A stretch of 64,000 nucleotides of DNA from Polycladomyces abyssicola (GCF_018326425.1 NZ_AP024601.1:794001-858000); one strand, 5' to 3'; counted from the first letter of the stretch, positions 26,522 through 35,096 are shown. Numbers and translations: made by a program. Notes: a model not told the origin generated them from the sequence alone.

Positions 26522-27835
26522 ATGCCCACCAAACATGAGCAAATTTTGAAATATATTGAGCAGTTGGAGGTCGGTCACAAAATCTCCGTCCGTCAGATCG
26601 CCCAGACGCTGGGTGTTAGCGAAGGGACGGCGTATCGAGCGATCAAGGACGCCGAGGTTCAGGGACTGGTCAACACGATCGAACGCGTCGGCACGGTTCG
26701 GATCGAGAAAAAGCAGCGTTCGGATATCGAACGACTCACGTTTGCGGAAGTGGTGAATATCGTAGACGGCCAAGTGTTGGGCGGTCGGGGTGGATTACAC
26801 AAAACCCTGAACCGGTTCGTGATCGGTGCAATGAAACTGGAGGCGATGATGCGGTATGTGGAACCGGGCAACCTGTTGATTGTAGGCAACCGGGACAATG
26901 TGCATCGCATCTCCCTTCAGCGTGGCGCGGCAGTACTGATCACAGGCGGTTTCGATACGACGGAGGAAGTGAAGGCGCTGGCCGACGAGCTGGAGCTGCC
27001 CGTCATCTCCTGCAGTTATGATACGTTCACCGTGGCGTCAATGATCAATCGCGCAATCGACGACCGTTTGATCAAAAAGGAAATCCTGCTGGTGGAGGAT
27101 ATGTTGTCCCCGGAGCGCAATCCGGTTGCTCTGCATGTGGACGATCAAGTGGCACGTTTCCACGAGATGGTGCAACAGACGGGTCACAGCCGTTATCCTG
27201 TGGTGGACGACGGAAACAGGGTGGTCGGCATGGTGACCACCAAAGATGTGATGGGGCATGATCCGGAAGAGCGGCTGGAGAAGGTCATGACCAAACATCC
27301 CATCACCGTGACGCCGAAAACCTCGTTGGCATCTGCCGCTCACGAGATGGTGTGGGAAGGGATTGAGCTGTTGCCTGTGGTCAACGAACAGCGCAAACTG
27401 TTGGGTGTGATCAGCCGCCAGGATGTGATCAAATCGCTGCAATATATGTCCAAACAGCCACAAGTGGGGGAAACGATCCACGACCTGATCTTCCAGGGGT
27501 TCAGCGAAGTGCGGGACAAAAACGGCCAGGTGGCGTTCCGGGGCATGGTGACGCCGCAGATGACGGATTCGCTGGGGACGCTTAGTACCGGGGTGCTGAC
27601 TGCCCTGATCACGGAAGCGGCCAACCGCGTCCTGCGTCGCCAGCGGCGCAGCGACCTGGTGCCGGAAACCCTGACAATCTATCTGTTAAAGCCGGTACAG
27701 TTGGAGAGCGAAATCCAGCTCGTTCCACGCATATTGGAAATGGGACGCAAGTTCGCCAAGGTGGATATGGAAGTTTACCACGAAGAACAATTGGTTTCCA
27801 AAGCGTTGGTATCAGCGCAGGTGTTTGAACGGTGA
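26522..27835 (+). CDS. ytoI: YtoI: HTH-DRTGG-CBS-hotdog regulator
   Basis: 437 aa (B. subtilis YtoI 439). Domains in order: helix-turn-helix (about 5-60, ISVRQIAQTLGVSEGTAYRAI), DRTGG domain (about 70-180), two CBS domains (about 195-310, RYPVVDDGNRVVGMVTTKDVM and LLPVVNEQRKLLGVISRQDVI) that typically bind adenine nucleotides, and a C-terminal thioesterase-like hotdog (about 330-437). This suggests a ligand-sensing transcription factor, but the targets are unknown. ATG 26522 is chosen over TTG 26516 because of the AAGAAGGG spacing. Confidence 0.9.
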   Translation: MPTKHEQILKYIEQLEVGHKISVRQIAQTLGVSEGTAYRAIKDAEVQGLVNTIERVGTVRIEKKQRSDIERLTFAEVVNIVDGQVLGGRGGLHKTLNRFVIGAMKLEAMMRYVEPGNLLIVGNRDNVHRISLQRGAAVLITGGFDTTEEVKALADELELPVISCSYDTFTVASMINRAIDDRLIKKEILLVEDMLSPERNPVALHVDDQVARFHEMVQQTGHSRYPVVDDGNRVVGMVTTKDVMGHDPEERLEKVMTKHPITVTPKTSLASAAHEMVWEGIELLPVVNEQRKLLGVISRQDVIKSLQYMSKQPQVGETIHDLIFQGFSEVRDKNGQVAFRGMVTPQMTDSLGTLSTGVLTALITEAANRVLRRQRRSDLVPETLTIYLLKPVQLESEIQLVPRILEMGRKFAKVDMEVYHEEQLVSKALVSAQVFER

Positions 27836-27870
27836 TGAATCTCCTCTTGGAATTCCATGCTGACTTGTCA

Positions 27871-27944
27871 CGGGAGCCGGTATTCCCACGCTTACTCAGT
27901 AGACGGTTGGTCAGAGCTGGGGTGGGGAGCGGCTCCCGTTTTTT
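27871..27944 (+). terminator. Long hairpin terminator after ytoI
   Basis: CGGGAGCCG (27871-27879) pairs with CGGCTCCCG (27930-27938), with a nested CCCAC/GTGGG pairing in the 50-base loop and a T run after. Confidence 0.65.
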
Positions 27945-28030
27945 CAACGCAAGCACCCAATATATTTTTCTGCTATCGACACGCCGAATAAGACCCCTGA
28001 TATCGGACCCGTAATTCCGCTGAAGTTTAT

Positions 28031-28270
28031 TTAATTCTTCGCTTCTTTTTCCATGTTCTTCGCGATGGTCTCCAAATGTGTTTCGATCCTTTTCACCTTT
28101 TTTACCATCCAGACGATGAACCAGATGATAGTGATGGGAATGCCAACGAAAATCAGTAAACTGATCAACTGAAAGATCGAGGTGATGATCTCGAAGCCCA
28201 ATGAACTCACCTGCGCATGATGTTGATATACCTTCTCGAGAAAATACAACTCAGCCAGTCCGTGAATCAT
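28031..28270 (-). CDS. Small single-pass membrane protein, start uncertain
   Basis: About 79 aa from ATG 28270. It has one strong hydrophobic helix (IFQLISLLIFVGIPITIIWFIVW) and a basic/acidic C-terminal helix (KKVKRIETHLETIAKNMEKEAKN) that looks like a coiled coil. GAGAGGA lies 14 bases before the start, which is rather far. The open frame runs further upstream to 28453 but overlaps nothing that would support that start. The function is unknown. Confidence 0.45.
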   Translation of the reverse strand: MIHGLAELYFLEKVYQHHAQVSSLGFEIITSIFQLISLLIFVGIPITIIWFIVWMVKKVKRIETHLETIAKNMEKEAKN

Positions 28271-28469
28271 GTGAATAGAATGTCCTCTCTTTTTGAAATG
28301 TTTCCGGGGTGTCTGATCAATCTGGCGCTTGGGACTTCGCTGAAAAAAGATCACCTGACCAAGGAATGGTCTGACATTATCCAGAAAAATGATAAAGGAT
28401 TTCGGTTTATTCCTCAATCCTTCCATGGTCCGAGAAGTCGATACTATTTTCAATAGGAGTGAACAACCA

Positions 28470-29297
28470 GTGGAGAAAGTGATTCGCTATTACCAGTCAT
28501 TTGATGAGTGGGGGCGTCTTGACCGGGAGCCTCTCGAGTTTCACATCAATTGGCATTATATCAAACGATACCTTCCACCAGGCGGAAGCATATTGGACAA
28601 TGGAGCTGGCCCGGGAAAATACTCGATGGCATTGGCCCAACACGGATATCGTGTGACATTGACGGATATCACACCACGGCTGGTTGACATCGCCAGAAAC
28701 AAAGCGGCTGAGCTTGGATTGATGGATCGATTCGACGGTTTTTTCGTAGCAGATGCCAGAGATCTGAAACAATGGAAAGAGGGACAATTTGACGCCGCTT
28801 TGATGATGGGACCCTTATATCACCTGCAGGCCGAAGAGGATCGGATCGCAGCGGTGAAGGAGTTATATCGCGTTACCAAAAAAGGTGGGGTGGTCTTTGT
28901 TGCATTCATGTCCAGGGTGAGGCATGTGCTCAATTCGCTGTTGGAACCGCAGCAATGGAAGCCCAACGATGAGATGGACACGATCCGCCAATTTATGAAG
29001 ACGGGCATTTTTGATCACCATGACGAAGGACGATTTACGGGCGCATATTATTTTTCCATCGATGAAATCCGACCGTTTATGGAAAGCCATGGATTTGAGA
29101 CCTTGCGCTTGATCGGTTCAACCAACCTCGGGGCTGTTCTTACACCAAAGCAGTGGGAATATTGGCGGAATCGTGGGGAGAAAGAATTTGTAAAGCTGCT
29201 GGATTTACTGATTGAACTGGCGACAGACCCCTACCTGCTCGGTGTATCATCCCACTTATTATATATTGGCAGGAAAAAAGCCGCACTGAGCGGCTGA
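28470..29297 (+). CDS. Class I SAM-dependent methyltransferase
   Basis: 275 aa. Motif I is SILDNGAGPGKYSMAL (Asn where Gly is commoner), then VTLTDITP, DAALMMGPLYHL and VTKKGGVVFVAF. It resembles small-molecule methyltransferases of Bacillales; the substrate is unknown. GTG 28470 follows AATAGGAGTGA by 7 bases. The last 24 bases of the gene also encode a terminator for the convergent minus-strand gene. Confidence 0.82.
   Translation: MEKVIRYYQSFDEWGRLDREPLEFHINWHYIKRYLPPGGSILDNGAGPGKYSMALAQHGYRVTLTDITPRLVDIARNKAAELGLMDRFDGFFVADARDLKQWKEGQFDAALMMGPLYHLQAEEDRIAAVKELYRVTKKGGVVFVAFMSRVRHVLNSLLEPQQWKPNDEMDTIRQFMKTGIFDHHDEGRFTGAYYFSIDEIRPFMESHGFETLRLIGSTNLGAVLTPKQWEYWRNRGEKEFVKLLDLLIELATDPYLLGVSSHLLYIGRKKAALSG
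29274..29296 (-). terminator. Terminator embedded in a convergent gene's 3' end
   Basis: On the minus strand AGCCGC-TCAGT-GCGGCT is followed by a run of six T residues. It terminates the 29303-29584 gene while coding the last residues (KKAALSG) of the methyltransferase. Confidence 0.75.
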
Positions 29298-29302
29298 AGT
29301 AC

Positions 29303-29584
29303 TCACATCGACTCTCCCTTTTTGTCCCGAACTCGCCGAATGCCATCCAACAAACAACTCACGCCCAAGGCAAGTTTTAGCCACGGATGTCCGTCGTTGG
29401 TGACTGCCTCGATCAGGGACATGGAAAGAAAAATCATGCCGATATAGACGAAAAATTGTCCCTGGATCACCTGTTTTTTGGTTTCTTCCGCCCGTCGGAA
29501 CTTGAAATAAAGCCGTATCAGCAGTACGAAAGCGATCACAAAGACGAGGACGCCAACCAACAGGAGCAAACTGCTCAAGATCAT
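29303..29584 (-). CDS. YtpI-like small membrane protein
   Basis: About 93 aa with hydrophobic segments at about 3-23 and 45-60, a basic loop (KFRRAEETKK) and a conserved-looking GHPWLKLALGVSCLLDGIRRVR stretch. Its layout is similar to the ytpI product encoded just upstream, so the pair may be old duplicates. GGGAGGG touches ATG 29584; the TTG six bases further in has better spacing, so the start is uncertain. Confidence 0.55.
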   Translation of the reverse strand: MILSSLLLLVGVLVFVIAFVLLIRLYFKFRRAEETKKQVIQGQFFVYIGMIFLSMSLIEAVTNDGHPWLKLALGVSCLLDGIRRVRDKKGESM

Positions 29585-29609
29585 CCCTCCCAATAATGAA
29601 CATAAAAAG

Positions 29610-29634
29610 AAAACGGCCGGTCAAAAGCCGTCCC
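29610..29634 (-). terminator. Terminator after ytpI
   Basis: Minus-strand ACGGC/GCCGT stem with a 9-base loop, followed by TTTCTTTTT. Confidence 0.55.
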
Positions 29635-30012
29635 TTATCCACGGGCGGGATCGGTTTCGTTGTTGGAGTCATTGTCAGCGCTGTCGTCTTTGGTTGTCGG
29701 CGTTTCCGCAGTATCACCTTCCTGATCCAACAACGTGCGAAAATAGCGATAATGTTTAATTCCATAATACAAATTAATCAAGCCGATAACTAGGATCAAC
29801 GTGTTCAACAAGGTTCGCAACCAGGCACCGCCCGGAGTGGCGAAATGCATGCCGGCGATGGCGAGAAACATGACCCCCATGCTGATGTTCATTTTGGCTT
29901 GGTGAAAACCGCGCCGGTTTCCTTCAGAACGGCGGGCGGCCAGGTTGTTGATAAAGACGAGAATCGCCGTCACGATGATGATGGCGACGAAGAACAATAA
30001 AAGCGTTTTCAT
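29635..30012 (-). CDS. ytpI: YtpI family membrane protein
   Basis: 125 aa, with three predicted hydrophobic segments (about 2-20, 42-60, 67-86) and the family's KMNISMGVMFLAIAGMHF and LILVIGLINLYYGIKHYRYF stretches. The C-terminal 30 residues are acidic (DDSADNDSNNETD), longer than in B. subtilis YtpI. AGGAGGATGTC precedes the ATG. The position between ytoI and the ytrIH genes agrees with B. subtilis order. The function is unknown. Confidence 0.75.
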   Translation of the reverse strand: MKTLLLFFVAIIIVTAILVFINNLAARRSEGNRRGFHQAKMNISMGVMFLAIAGMHFATPGGAWLRTLLNTLILVIGLINLYYGIKHYRYFRTLLDQEGDTAETPTTKDDSADNDSNNETDPARG

Positions 30013-30055
30013 GACATCCTCCTACAGAACAACATGATTATGTACACAATAGAAC

Positions 30056-30081
30056 GCCGCCACCGTGACGGGTGGAGGCGA
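30056..30081 (-). terminator. Hairpin after the 62-aa gene
   Basis: Minus-strand CGCCTCCACC...GGTGGCGGCG imperfect stem with a weak T-containing tail, 19 bases beyond the stop codon of the 30100-30288 gene. Confidence 0.4.
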
Positions 30082-30099
30082 AACTTGTGGATGTTACCG

Positions 30100-30288
30100 T
30101 CAACCTTCCTGTTTTTCAGGGATGAACCAGTACCCATGCGGTGTGCGGTCGATATGAACCGGAATATCCATAGTGGCCAATTCTTTTTCAATCCATTGGG
30201 CCACTTCTTCCGTTTCCGCATATGCGGAATAGCCCTTTTTGATCTTTTCCAATTTGGCTTTGGCCAAGTGTTTACGACTGATGATCAT
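30100..30288 (-). CDS. Small conserved-looking soluble protein
   Basis: 62 aa: lysine-rich start (ISRKHLAKAKLEKIKKG), an amphipathic middle, and an ending HGYWFIPEKQEG suggestive of a small alpha/beta fold. ATG 30288 follows AAAGGGGGA by 6 bases; the upstream in-frame start at 30321 has no site. It is not recognised. Confidence 0.6.
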   Translation of the reverse strand: MIISRKHLAKAKLEKIKKGYSAYAETEEVAQWIEKELATMDIPVHIDRTPHGYWFIPEKQEG

Positions 30289-30392
30289 GGTGGTTCCCCC
30301 TTTCCTTCTATGTTTCATCATACCCTAAAATGAAAGGATTTGCGACACGTTTTGTCAACCGGTCACAGCATTGTCAGACCAGCTTGGGCTTC

Positions 30393-31166
30393 TCACTCTT
30401 TTTTGGTTCCGATGACCGCGAACACGCGATGAGGGATCATGAGCGGGTCTTGGTAGGAAGACGTCAATATTCTTTGCAATTCAGCGTCAAAGGCATTCAC
30501 TCGCTCGGGAGGCAAACTGGCTCCGACTCCGGCGCTGGCACGGATTCTCCCTCTCCAACTTTCATGTGTGTACGGCACATTTACATCGAACGAGAACGAT
30601 TCTAAGTCTTGAAATCCGGCTTCCGACAAGTCTGTCAGCCATTGAGGGTAAATACCCGTCCCACCGCCGCCTTTCCATTTCGGGTTGTAACGTAGAATCA
30701 GTTGTTCAGTGACGGAAACGACGTTTCCAGGAAGAGGAATCCAGTCGAAATTAACGATGGCAACTTTTCCTTCGGGTTGAAGTACCCGGTACACTTCCCG
30801 AGCGGCTTGATCCCTTTCAAACCAATGCCAGCACTGACCGGCTGTCACGACATGAAAGGAACGAGTCGGAAAAGGGAGATTTTCCGCTCTCCCCTGAACA
30901 TAACGGATGGTGACATCCTGTTCCCGGTCTAATTGTGCAGCTGCGGCTAACATTTCGGCGGAAGGATCCATTCCTGTCACTTTTGCTCCTTGTTTGGCCA
31001 GGGGCCGGGCCAAGTATCCCGTGCCCGTGCCGATATCCAGGATGGTCTGTCCGGTGTGTCCGATTCCAAAGGTTTTCAGGCAGCGGAACAACGATTCCGG
31101 ATAACCTACCCGATACTTTACGTAATCGCAGGTGGTATTGCCGAAATCCACTTTCCTATCCGTCAT
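30393..31166 (-). CDS. Class I SAM-dependent methyltransferase
   Basis: 257 aa of the methyltransferase-11 type: ILDIGTGTGYLARPLA (motif I), VTGMDPSAEML, FHVVTAGQCWHWFE and LQPEGKVAIVNFDW. The tryptophan-rich QCWHWF stretch is common in a group of putative quinone/small-molecule methyltransferases. AAAGGATGAAAAGGA precedes the ATG. A TATAAT-like box stands about 60 bases upstream on this strand without a good -35. Confidence 0.83.
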   Translation of the reverse strand: MTDRKVDFGNTTCDYVKYRVGYPESLFRCLKTFGIGHTGQTILDIGTGTGYLARPLAKQGAKVTGMDPSAEMLAAAAQLDREQDVTIRYVQGRAENLPFPTRSFHVVTAGQCWHWFERDQAAREVYRVLQPEGKVAIVNFDWIPLPGNVVSVTEQLILRYNPKWKGGGGTGIYPQWLTDLSEAGFQDLESFSFDVNVPYTHESWRGRIRASAGVGASLPPERVNAFDAELQRILTSSYQDPLMIPHRVFAVIGTKKE

Positions 31167-31404
31167 TCCTTTTCATCCTTTGTCGTACGAATAGAAAATG
31201 AAATGGCGCCCTATTCTTATTATAATGAATTTCTGAAAAAAATGTTCCTAGATCGTGATGATTTCATCGCCTAAAACTACATGATTTTCCATATTTCAGT
31301 ATACCGTCTCTGGGAAAAAAGGGCAAGTTTCCGACATATGAAAGGTAACGGTTTGGGAACATGTCGAAACTGTTGATGATAGAACAAAGTTACAGGGAGG
31401 AAAG

Positions 31405-31656
31405 ATGATGAAAAAGTATGCCTACAGATTATCGGGTACGTTGCTCCTGGTTTTTGGTGTGCTTTGCTTATGGAAGTTTGTAGAGCTGATGAACACATCC
31501 GTTCATGTCGGGGTGGAAATGGACTTTTATGGGATTGAAATCGATGAAACAGTTCCTGAAGGAGATATCCCCATATATGCAATCAGCTTTCTGGGAATGG
31601 GCGCACTTTTCTCGACTGTAGGCGGGTTGCTATTAAAAAATGTAAATAGACCCTGA
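31405..31656 (+). CDS. Small two-helix membrane protein
   Basis: 83 aa with helices at about 8-26 and 58-76 and an acidic loop between them (GVEMDFYGIEIDETVPEGD) that would face one side of the membrane. GGGAGGAAAG precedes ATG 31405/31408. Convergent with the next gene at a gap of 9 bases. The function is unknown. Confidence 0.6.
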   Translation: MMKKYAYRLSGTLLLVFGVLCLWKFVELMNTSVHVGVEMDFYGIEIDETVPEGDIPIYAISFLGMGALFSTVGGLLLKNVNRP

Positions 31657-31665
31657 TCCGTGTGC

Positions 31666-32619
31666 CTAACCAACTCTTTTCTCCTTTTGTATTTGTGGTT
31701 TTGGAAGCAGTATGCGGGCAACGATGAGGGAAATAATCATCGCTCCTCCAAATCTGATGATGATCATTGTGACAAGGTACGTGTTTAACGGAATAAAGGC
31801 AATCGTATCTTCAACTACTGCATGGCAGAGAGATAATAAAATCATCATGATTGTAAGGTCCCTTTTTTTGAATACCCTCTCCTTTACTTGTTGAATCATC
31901 ATTCCGGCACCAAACATGAGCCCGAACAATAATCCGCTGGTGATTGTGAGATTTGCTCGTTTTTCAATGCCAATCGATTCAACAAAGAAACTTGTCCATC
32001 TGGTAAACCGATGTATCAAATTCATGTCATGCAATGCTTGAATCATAATCAACAATGGAATGGCTATGAGACAAAATTGTAAAGTGTTGAAGGTAGCTGT
32101 CTTTAGCCCTTGCGTGAAGATTTCGGTCCATCCATTTGGAATTGCAGGATTCGTGTTGATTAATCCATATTGAGCTTGGGAATTACCTCCATTCCAGCAA
32201 ATTTGAACAATCCATCCAAATAAAATGGCGGTAAAAATTCGAAAGAAGGAAATGAGTAAGGGATTCACCCCAATCTTTTTGCATATGACGGACTCTAGAA
32301 CCAAATTATGAGAAAAACTAAGCATGACGGCCAAAATAAAGACCTCTTTCTTCGTCAGGGAAATGGATAAAATAGCCCCGATTCCTGCATACAAGTTAAT
32401 CAAATTACCAAGGATCAGGGGGATTGTCGCTTCCCCAGGTAATCCGATCCACTTCATGGTGGGTGTCAATGCTTGGGACAAATTTTTGATGACCGTTGTA
32501 TATTGAAGAATATTGACCAAGAGTGTTACTGTAAATATGACTTTTCCCAAAGTCCAAGATGTATGAATACCAGTTTTTAAGCCTTTTTTCCATGATATTG
32601 GGCTCATATTCATCATCAC
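31666..32619 (-). CDS. Nucleoside-recognition (Gate) domain membrane protein
   Basis: 317 aa, about eight membrane helices, with two copies of the Gate/nucleoside-recognition fold: GNLINLYAGIGAILSISLTKKE in the first half and SGLLFGLMFGAGMMIQQVKER..CHAVVEDT in the second. Related to SpmA/SpmB-like and transporter-associated proteins. The coding sequence is richer in AT than the flanking ytk/ytp genes. It is divergent from the LysR gene with a 421-base gap that holds the RNA-like element, so the LysR product may control it. Confidence 0.75.
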   Translation of the reverse strand: MMMNMSPISWKKGLKTGIHTSWTLGKVIFTVTLLVNILQYTTVIKNLSQALTPTMKWIGLPGEATIPLILGNLINLYAGIGAILSISLTKKEVFILAVMLSFSHNLVLESVICKKIGVNPLLISFFRIFTAILFGWIVQICWNGGNSQAQYGLINTNPAIPNGWTEIFTQGLKTATFNTLQFCLIAIPLLIMIQALHDMNLIHRFTRWTSFFVESIGIEKRANLTITSGLLFGLMFGAGMMIQQVKERVFKKRDLTIMMILLSLCHAVVEDTIAFIPLNTYLVTMIIIRFGGAMIISLIVARILLPKPQIQKEKRVG

Positions 32620-32715
32620 TGCCTTATTAGCTGTCTTTGTACCTTTATCTTACTACACCTCCATTGAACAAAGATAATTCTTAATATTGATACTTGCGCA
32701 TCACTATTATTTATA

Positions 32716-33013
32716 GGCGAGAAAACTCCCGGCTTCAGCTATGGGGGATGAGAGCGAGCGTTGGACGAAGGTGGTTCATTACTGATAGTTCACCATTGTA
32801 TGGGGCTAAAGAGGCAATGTTTTCTCAGGCGATCGACTGACCAAGCCCGGCCGATCGAAGACCCGGGAAGTGTAGGATTGAAATCGCGGGCAAAAACTTC
32901 TAAGCGAAGTGTACTTTACCCGCGTCCTGCGTACTGAAACGGCAAGCTTCCTTGCAGGGCGCAGGTGGAGTGAGCCGAGAAAGCGATTGGACAGTATTCA
33001 CCAGACACGCCCT
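32716..33013 (+). ncRNA. Candidate structured RNA, IS200/IS605-type (HEARO/omega-RNA-like), without nuclease gene
   Basis: A chain of paired elements fills the gap before the LysR gene: CTCCC/GGGGG around GGCTTCAGC (32726-32747); GGTG/CACC (32770-32794); CATTG/CAATG (32794-32819); CGATCG/CGATCG (32830-32857); GCGGG/CCCGC with inner ACTTC/GAAGT (32886-32923); CCTGCG/CGCAGG with inner GCAAG-CTTC-CTTGC (32926-32965). The first hairpin with GGGGGATGAG is typical of IS200/IS605-family ends, and a structured RNA followed directly by a reading frame recalls IscB-associated HEARO RNA. No iscB or tnpB lies nearby. The class is inference; the pairings are seen. Confidence 0.5.
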
Positions 33014-33040
33014 AATGAATTTGGTCAAAGGGGAGTCTTT

Positions 33041-33898
33041 ATGGAGATAAGTGATCTTGAAATTTTTTATGTCACTGCAAAAGGAGGGAGTATTTCGAAA
33101 GCAGCTAGAAAACTGAATTATGTACAATCAAACGTTACTTCCCGAATCAAGCACTTGGAGAAACAGCTAAAAACTCAACTGTTTTACAGGCATTCCAAAG
33201 GAGTGACATTAACACCAAAGGGGAAAATTCTTCTGCAATATGCAGAAAGAATCTTTGACTTAATTGAGGAAACAAAGGAAGCGGTGATGAAGACCAACAC
33301 ATCGATGGGATCGCTTCAAATCGGATCTATTGAATCCGTGGCGGTTTCGAGGTTGCCGGGTTCAATCTCCCGTTTTTCCAAAGAGTATCCTGATGTCAAC
33401 TTAAATCTGATAATCAATTCGTCAAAGAGGTTAGTTGAGGATGTTCTTGATTTTCAATTGGATGGAGCATTTGTAAGTGCGGCAATTGACCATCCCAATA
33501 TAGTACAGGAGCCTGTTTTTGAGGAAGAACTGGTCATGATATCTTCCCAAAATGAACCTCTCAGCTTATTGGATGTACGGAAAAAATATCTGTTGGTGTT
33601 TGAAGAGGGTTGCTCATATAGAAACAGGTTGATCACTTGGATGAATGAACAAGGGTACCACACCAACAGGATTATGGTTTTGGATTCGCTTGAGGCCATT
33701 TTGTCCTATGTCGAAGCTGGGATCGGAATCTCGATCGTGTCTCATCACTATTTGCAACACACCGGCCATCTCAACCGATTTACTCTTTACCCATTGCCCG
33801 AAAAAGTTTCTTTATCACACATTTATTTTATTCACCACAAAAATTCGCAAGCGGCGGTATTACTTGAAAGGTTTCTACAAACGGTGAAACAGAAGTAA
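33041..33898 (+). CDS. LysR family transcriptional regulator
   Basis: 285 aa, full length. The N-terminal winged helix-turn-helix (DLEIFYVTAKGGSISKAARKLNYVQSNVTSRIKHLE, about 4-40) is followed by a periplasmic-binding-fold effector domain (about 88-285). ATG 33041 has AAAGGGGAG 4 bases upstream, and the RNA-like element ends 27 bases before it. LysR regulators commonly act on a divergent neighbour, here the nucleoside-recognition membrane protein. The effector is unknown. Confidence 0.88.
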   Translation: MEISDLEIFYVTAKGGSISKAARKLNYVQSNVTSRIKHLEKQLKTQLFYRHSKGVTLTPKGKILLQYAERIFDLIEETKEAVMKTNTSMGSLQIGSIESVAVSRLPGSISRFSKEYPDVNLNLIINSSKRLVEDVLDFQLDGAFVSAAIDHPNIVQEPVFEEELVMISSQNEPLSLLDVRKKYLLVFEEGCSYRNRLITWMNEQGYHTNRIMVLDSLEAILSYVEAGIGISIVSHHYLQHTGHLNRFTLYPLPEKVSLSHIYFIHHKNSQAAVLLERFLQTVKQK

Positions 33899-33962
33899 AG
33901 AATAAACTAATGCCCTCAAAATGTGAACTCGTGGGCCAGATACACTCCCCTATTACACCACG

Positions 33963-34487
33963 CTATTCATCCGCGGGAACATCCCGCGCATCAATCCACA
34001 CTTTCAGGTCGGAATCCACCAGTGTCACATATTTGACATGGAGTTGAACCGCACTTGCCTTGGGATCGGACAAACGGATCGTTCTACCCTGCAGGACGGT
34101 GTCCACCAAATCCGGGTTGCGCCCCAACCACTCGATCGATTTACCCACGAACGGTTGCAATAATTTCTCCACCTCAGCTTTGATCGTTTCTTGTCCGAAA
34201 CGTTGCGGTGTCAACACTTCCACCTGTATTTTGCGGATCTTGCCGGCGGCTTCCCTGCGCTTCGATTCTTCGTGTGTCAGCCGGTCCAGTTCCGTTTTGA
34301 GACGTAAAATTTCCTTTTGCTTTTGGTTGTTGGCATAGTACATGGCATCCCGTTCCAGATAAAAACTGTCCAATTTTTCTCCCAGATAGACCAGCATACC
34401 AGCGGCACCAATCAGGATGCCGAAGATGAAGACGACCCAGATACGCGGATGAGGGCGGAATCGACCGGTTATGTGGTGTCTCATCAT
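33963..34487 (-). CDS. ytrI: Sporulation membrane protein YtrI
   Basis: 174 aa: one N-terminal membrane helix (IWVVFIFGILIGAAGMLVYLG, about 16-37), a coiled coil (about 45-85) and a C-terminal domain (KIQVEVLTP...WIDARDVP). Required with YtrH for efficient sporulation in B. subtilis. It starts inside the ytrH stop (ATGA overlap), so the pair is co-translated. Confidence 0.85.
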   Translation of the reverse strand: MMRHHITGRFRPHPRIWVVFIFGILIGAAGMLVYLGEKLDSFYLERDAMYYANNQKQKEILRLKTELDRLTHEESKRREAAGKIRKIQVEVLTPQRFGQETIKAEVEKLLQPFVGKSIEWLGRNPDLVDTVLQGRTIRLSDPKASAVQLHVKYVTLVDSDLKVWIDARDVPADE

Positions 34488-34834
34488 CCGTTCCCCTGGA
34501 TGAGCCAGCGGATCAGGACCGTGCCGACATGGGCACCGATAAACGCACTGAAGATGAACACCATCTGTTGAATCACTTGGTTCAATTTGCCTTCGAGAAT
34601 ATGGACTTCAAATGTGCGGATGGCGTCAAACGTACCCCCGATCGCGGCCACCATCGCCCAGATTTTGAGTTGTTCCGCCAAGTTGAGCATAGTGTCCATC
34701 GGCGGTTTTCCACCGATGACTGCACCGATGCCCCCCAGCAGAACCCCGCCCAAGACGACGCCCAAGGCGATGAAAAAATCAAGTACGGTCGTGGATATGA
34801 AATGGCTCACGGTCGATCCCGTCCTTTGGTACAT
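34484..34834 (-). CDS. ytrH: Sporulation protein YtrH
   Basis: 116 aa with three membrane segments and the signature IWAMVAAIGGTFDAIRTFE; it closely matches B. subtilis YtrH in length and layout. Made in the mother cell from a sigma-E promoter in B. subtilis; a matching promoter is seen just upstream here. The first ten residues (MYQRTGSTVS) are extra compared with B. subtilis. Confidence 0.88.
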   Translation of the reverse strand: MYQRTGSTVSHFISTTVLDFFIALGVVLGGVLLGGIGAVIGGKPPMDTMLNLAEQLKIWAMVAAIGGTFDAIRTFEVHILEGKLNQVIQQMVFIFSAFIGAHVGTVLIRWLIQGNG

Positions 34835-34857
34835 GGTTTCCCCATCCCTTTGTCACC

Positions 34858-34884
34858 ACTTTATGAACCGACCCGGAAAAATAT
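34858..34884 (-). promoter_or_regulatory. Sigma-E-type promoter of ytrHI
   Basis: On the minus strand ATATT (34880-34884), 14-base spacer, CATAAAGT (34858-34865). This fits the sigma-E pattern kmATATT-N14/15-CATACAnT with one mismatch, 24 bases before the ytrH start. Confidence 0.65.
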
Positions 34885-35096
34885 GTGGACAAGGGGAGCG
34901 TGAGGAATAGGAGCGGGCGGGGAGCAATCCGACAAGGCTGCTGATATAGCCCATTTTTTGTTTTGGGGGACTTTTGGTTTGATGGGCATGAGTCTTTAAA
35001 CGGTCGAGGCTAATCCGCCCAAAGCCAACATCGAAGAAAACCGCGGGCAAGAATGCGATACAATTGGATGAAAACAAAATCAAGGAGAGGGGATAA

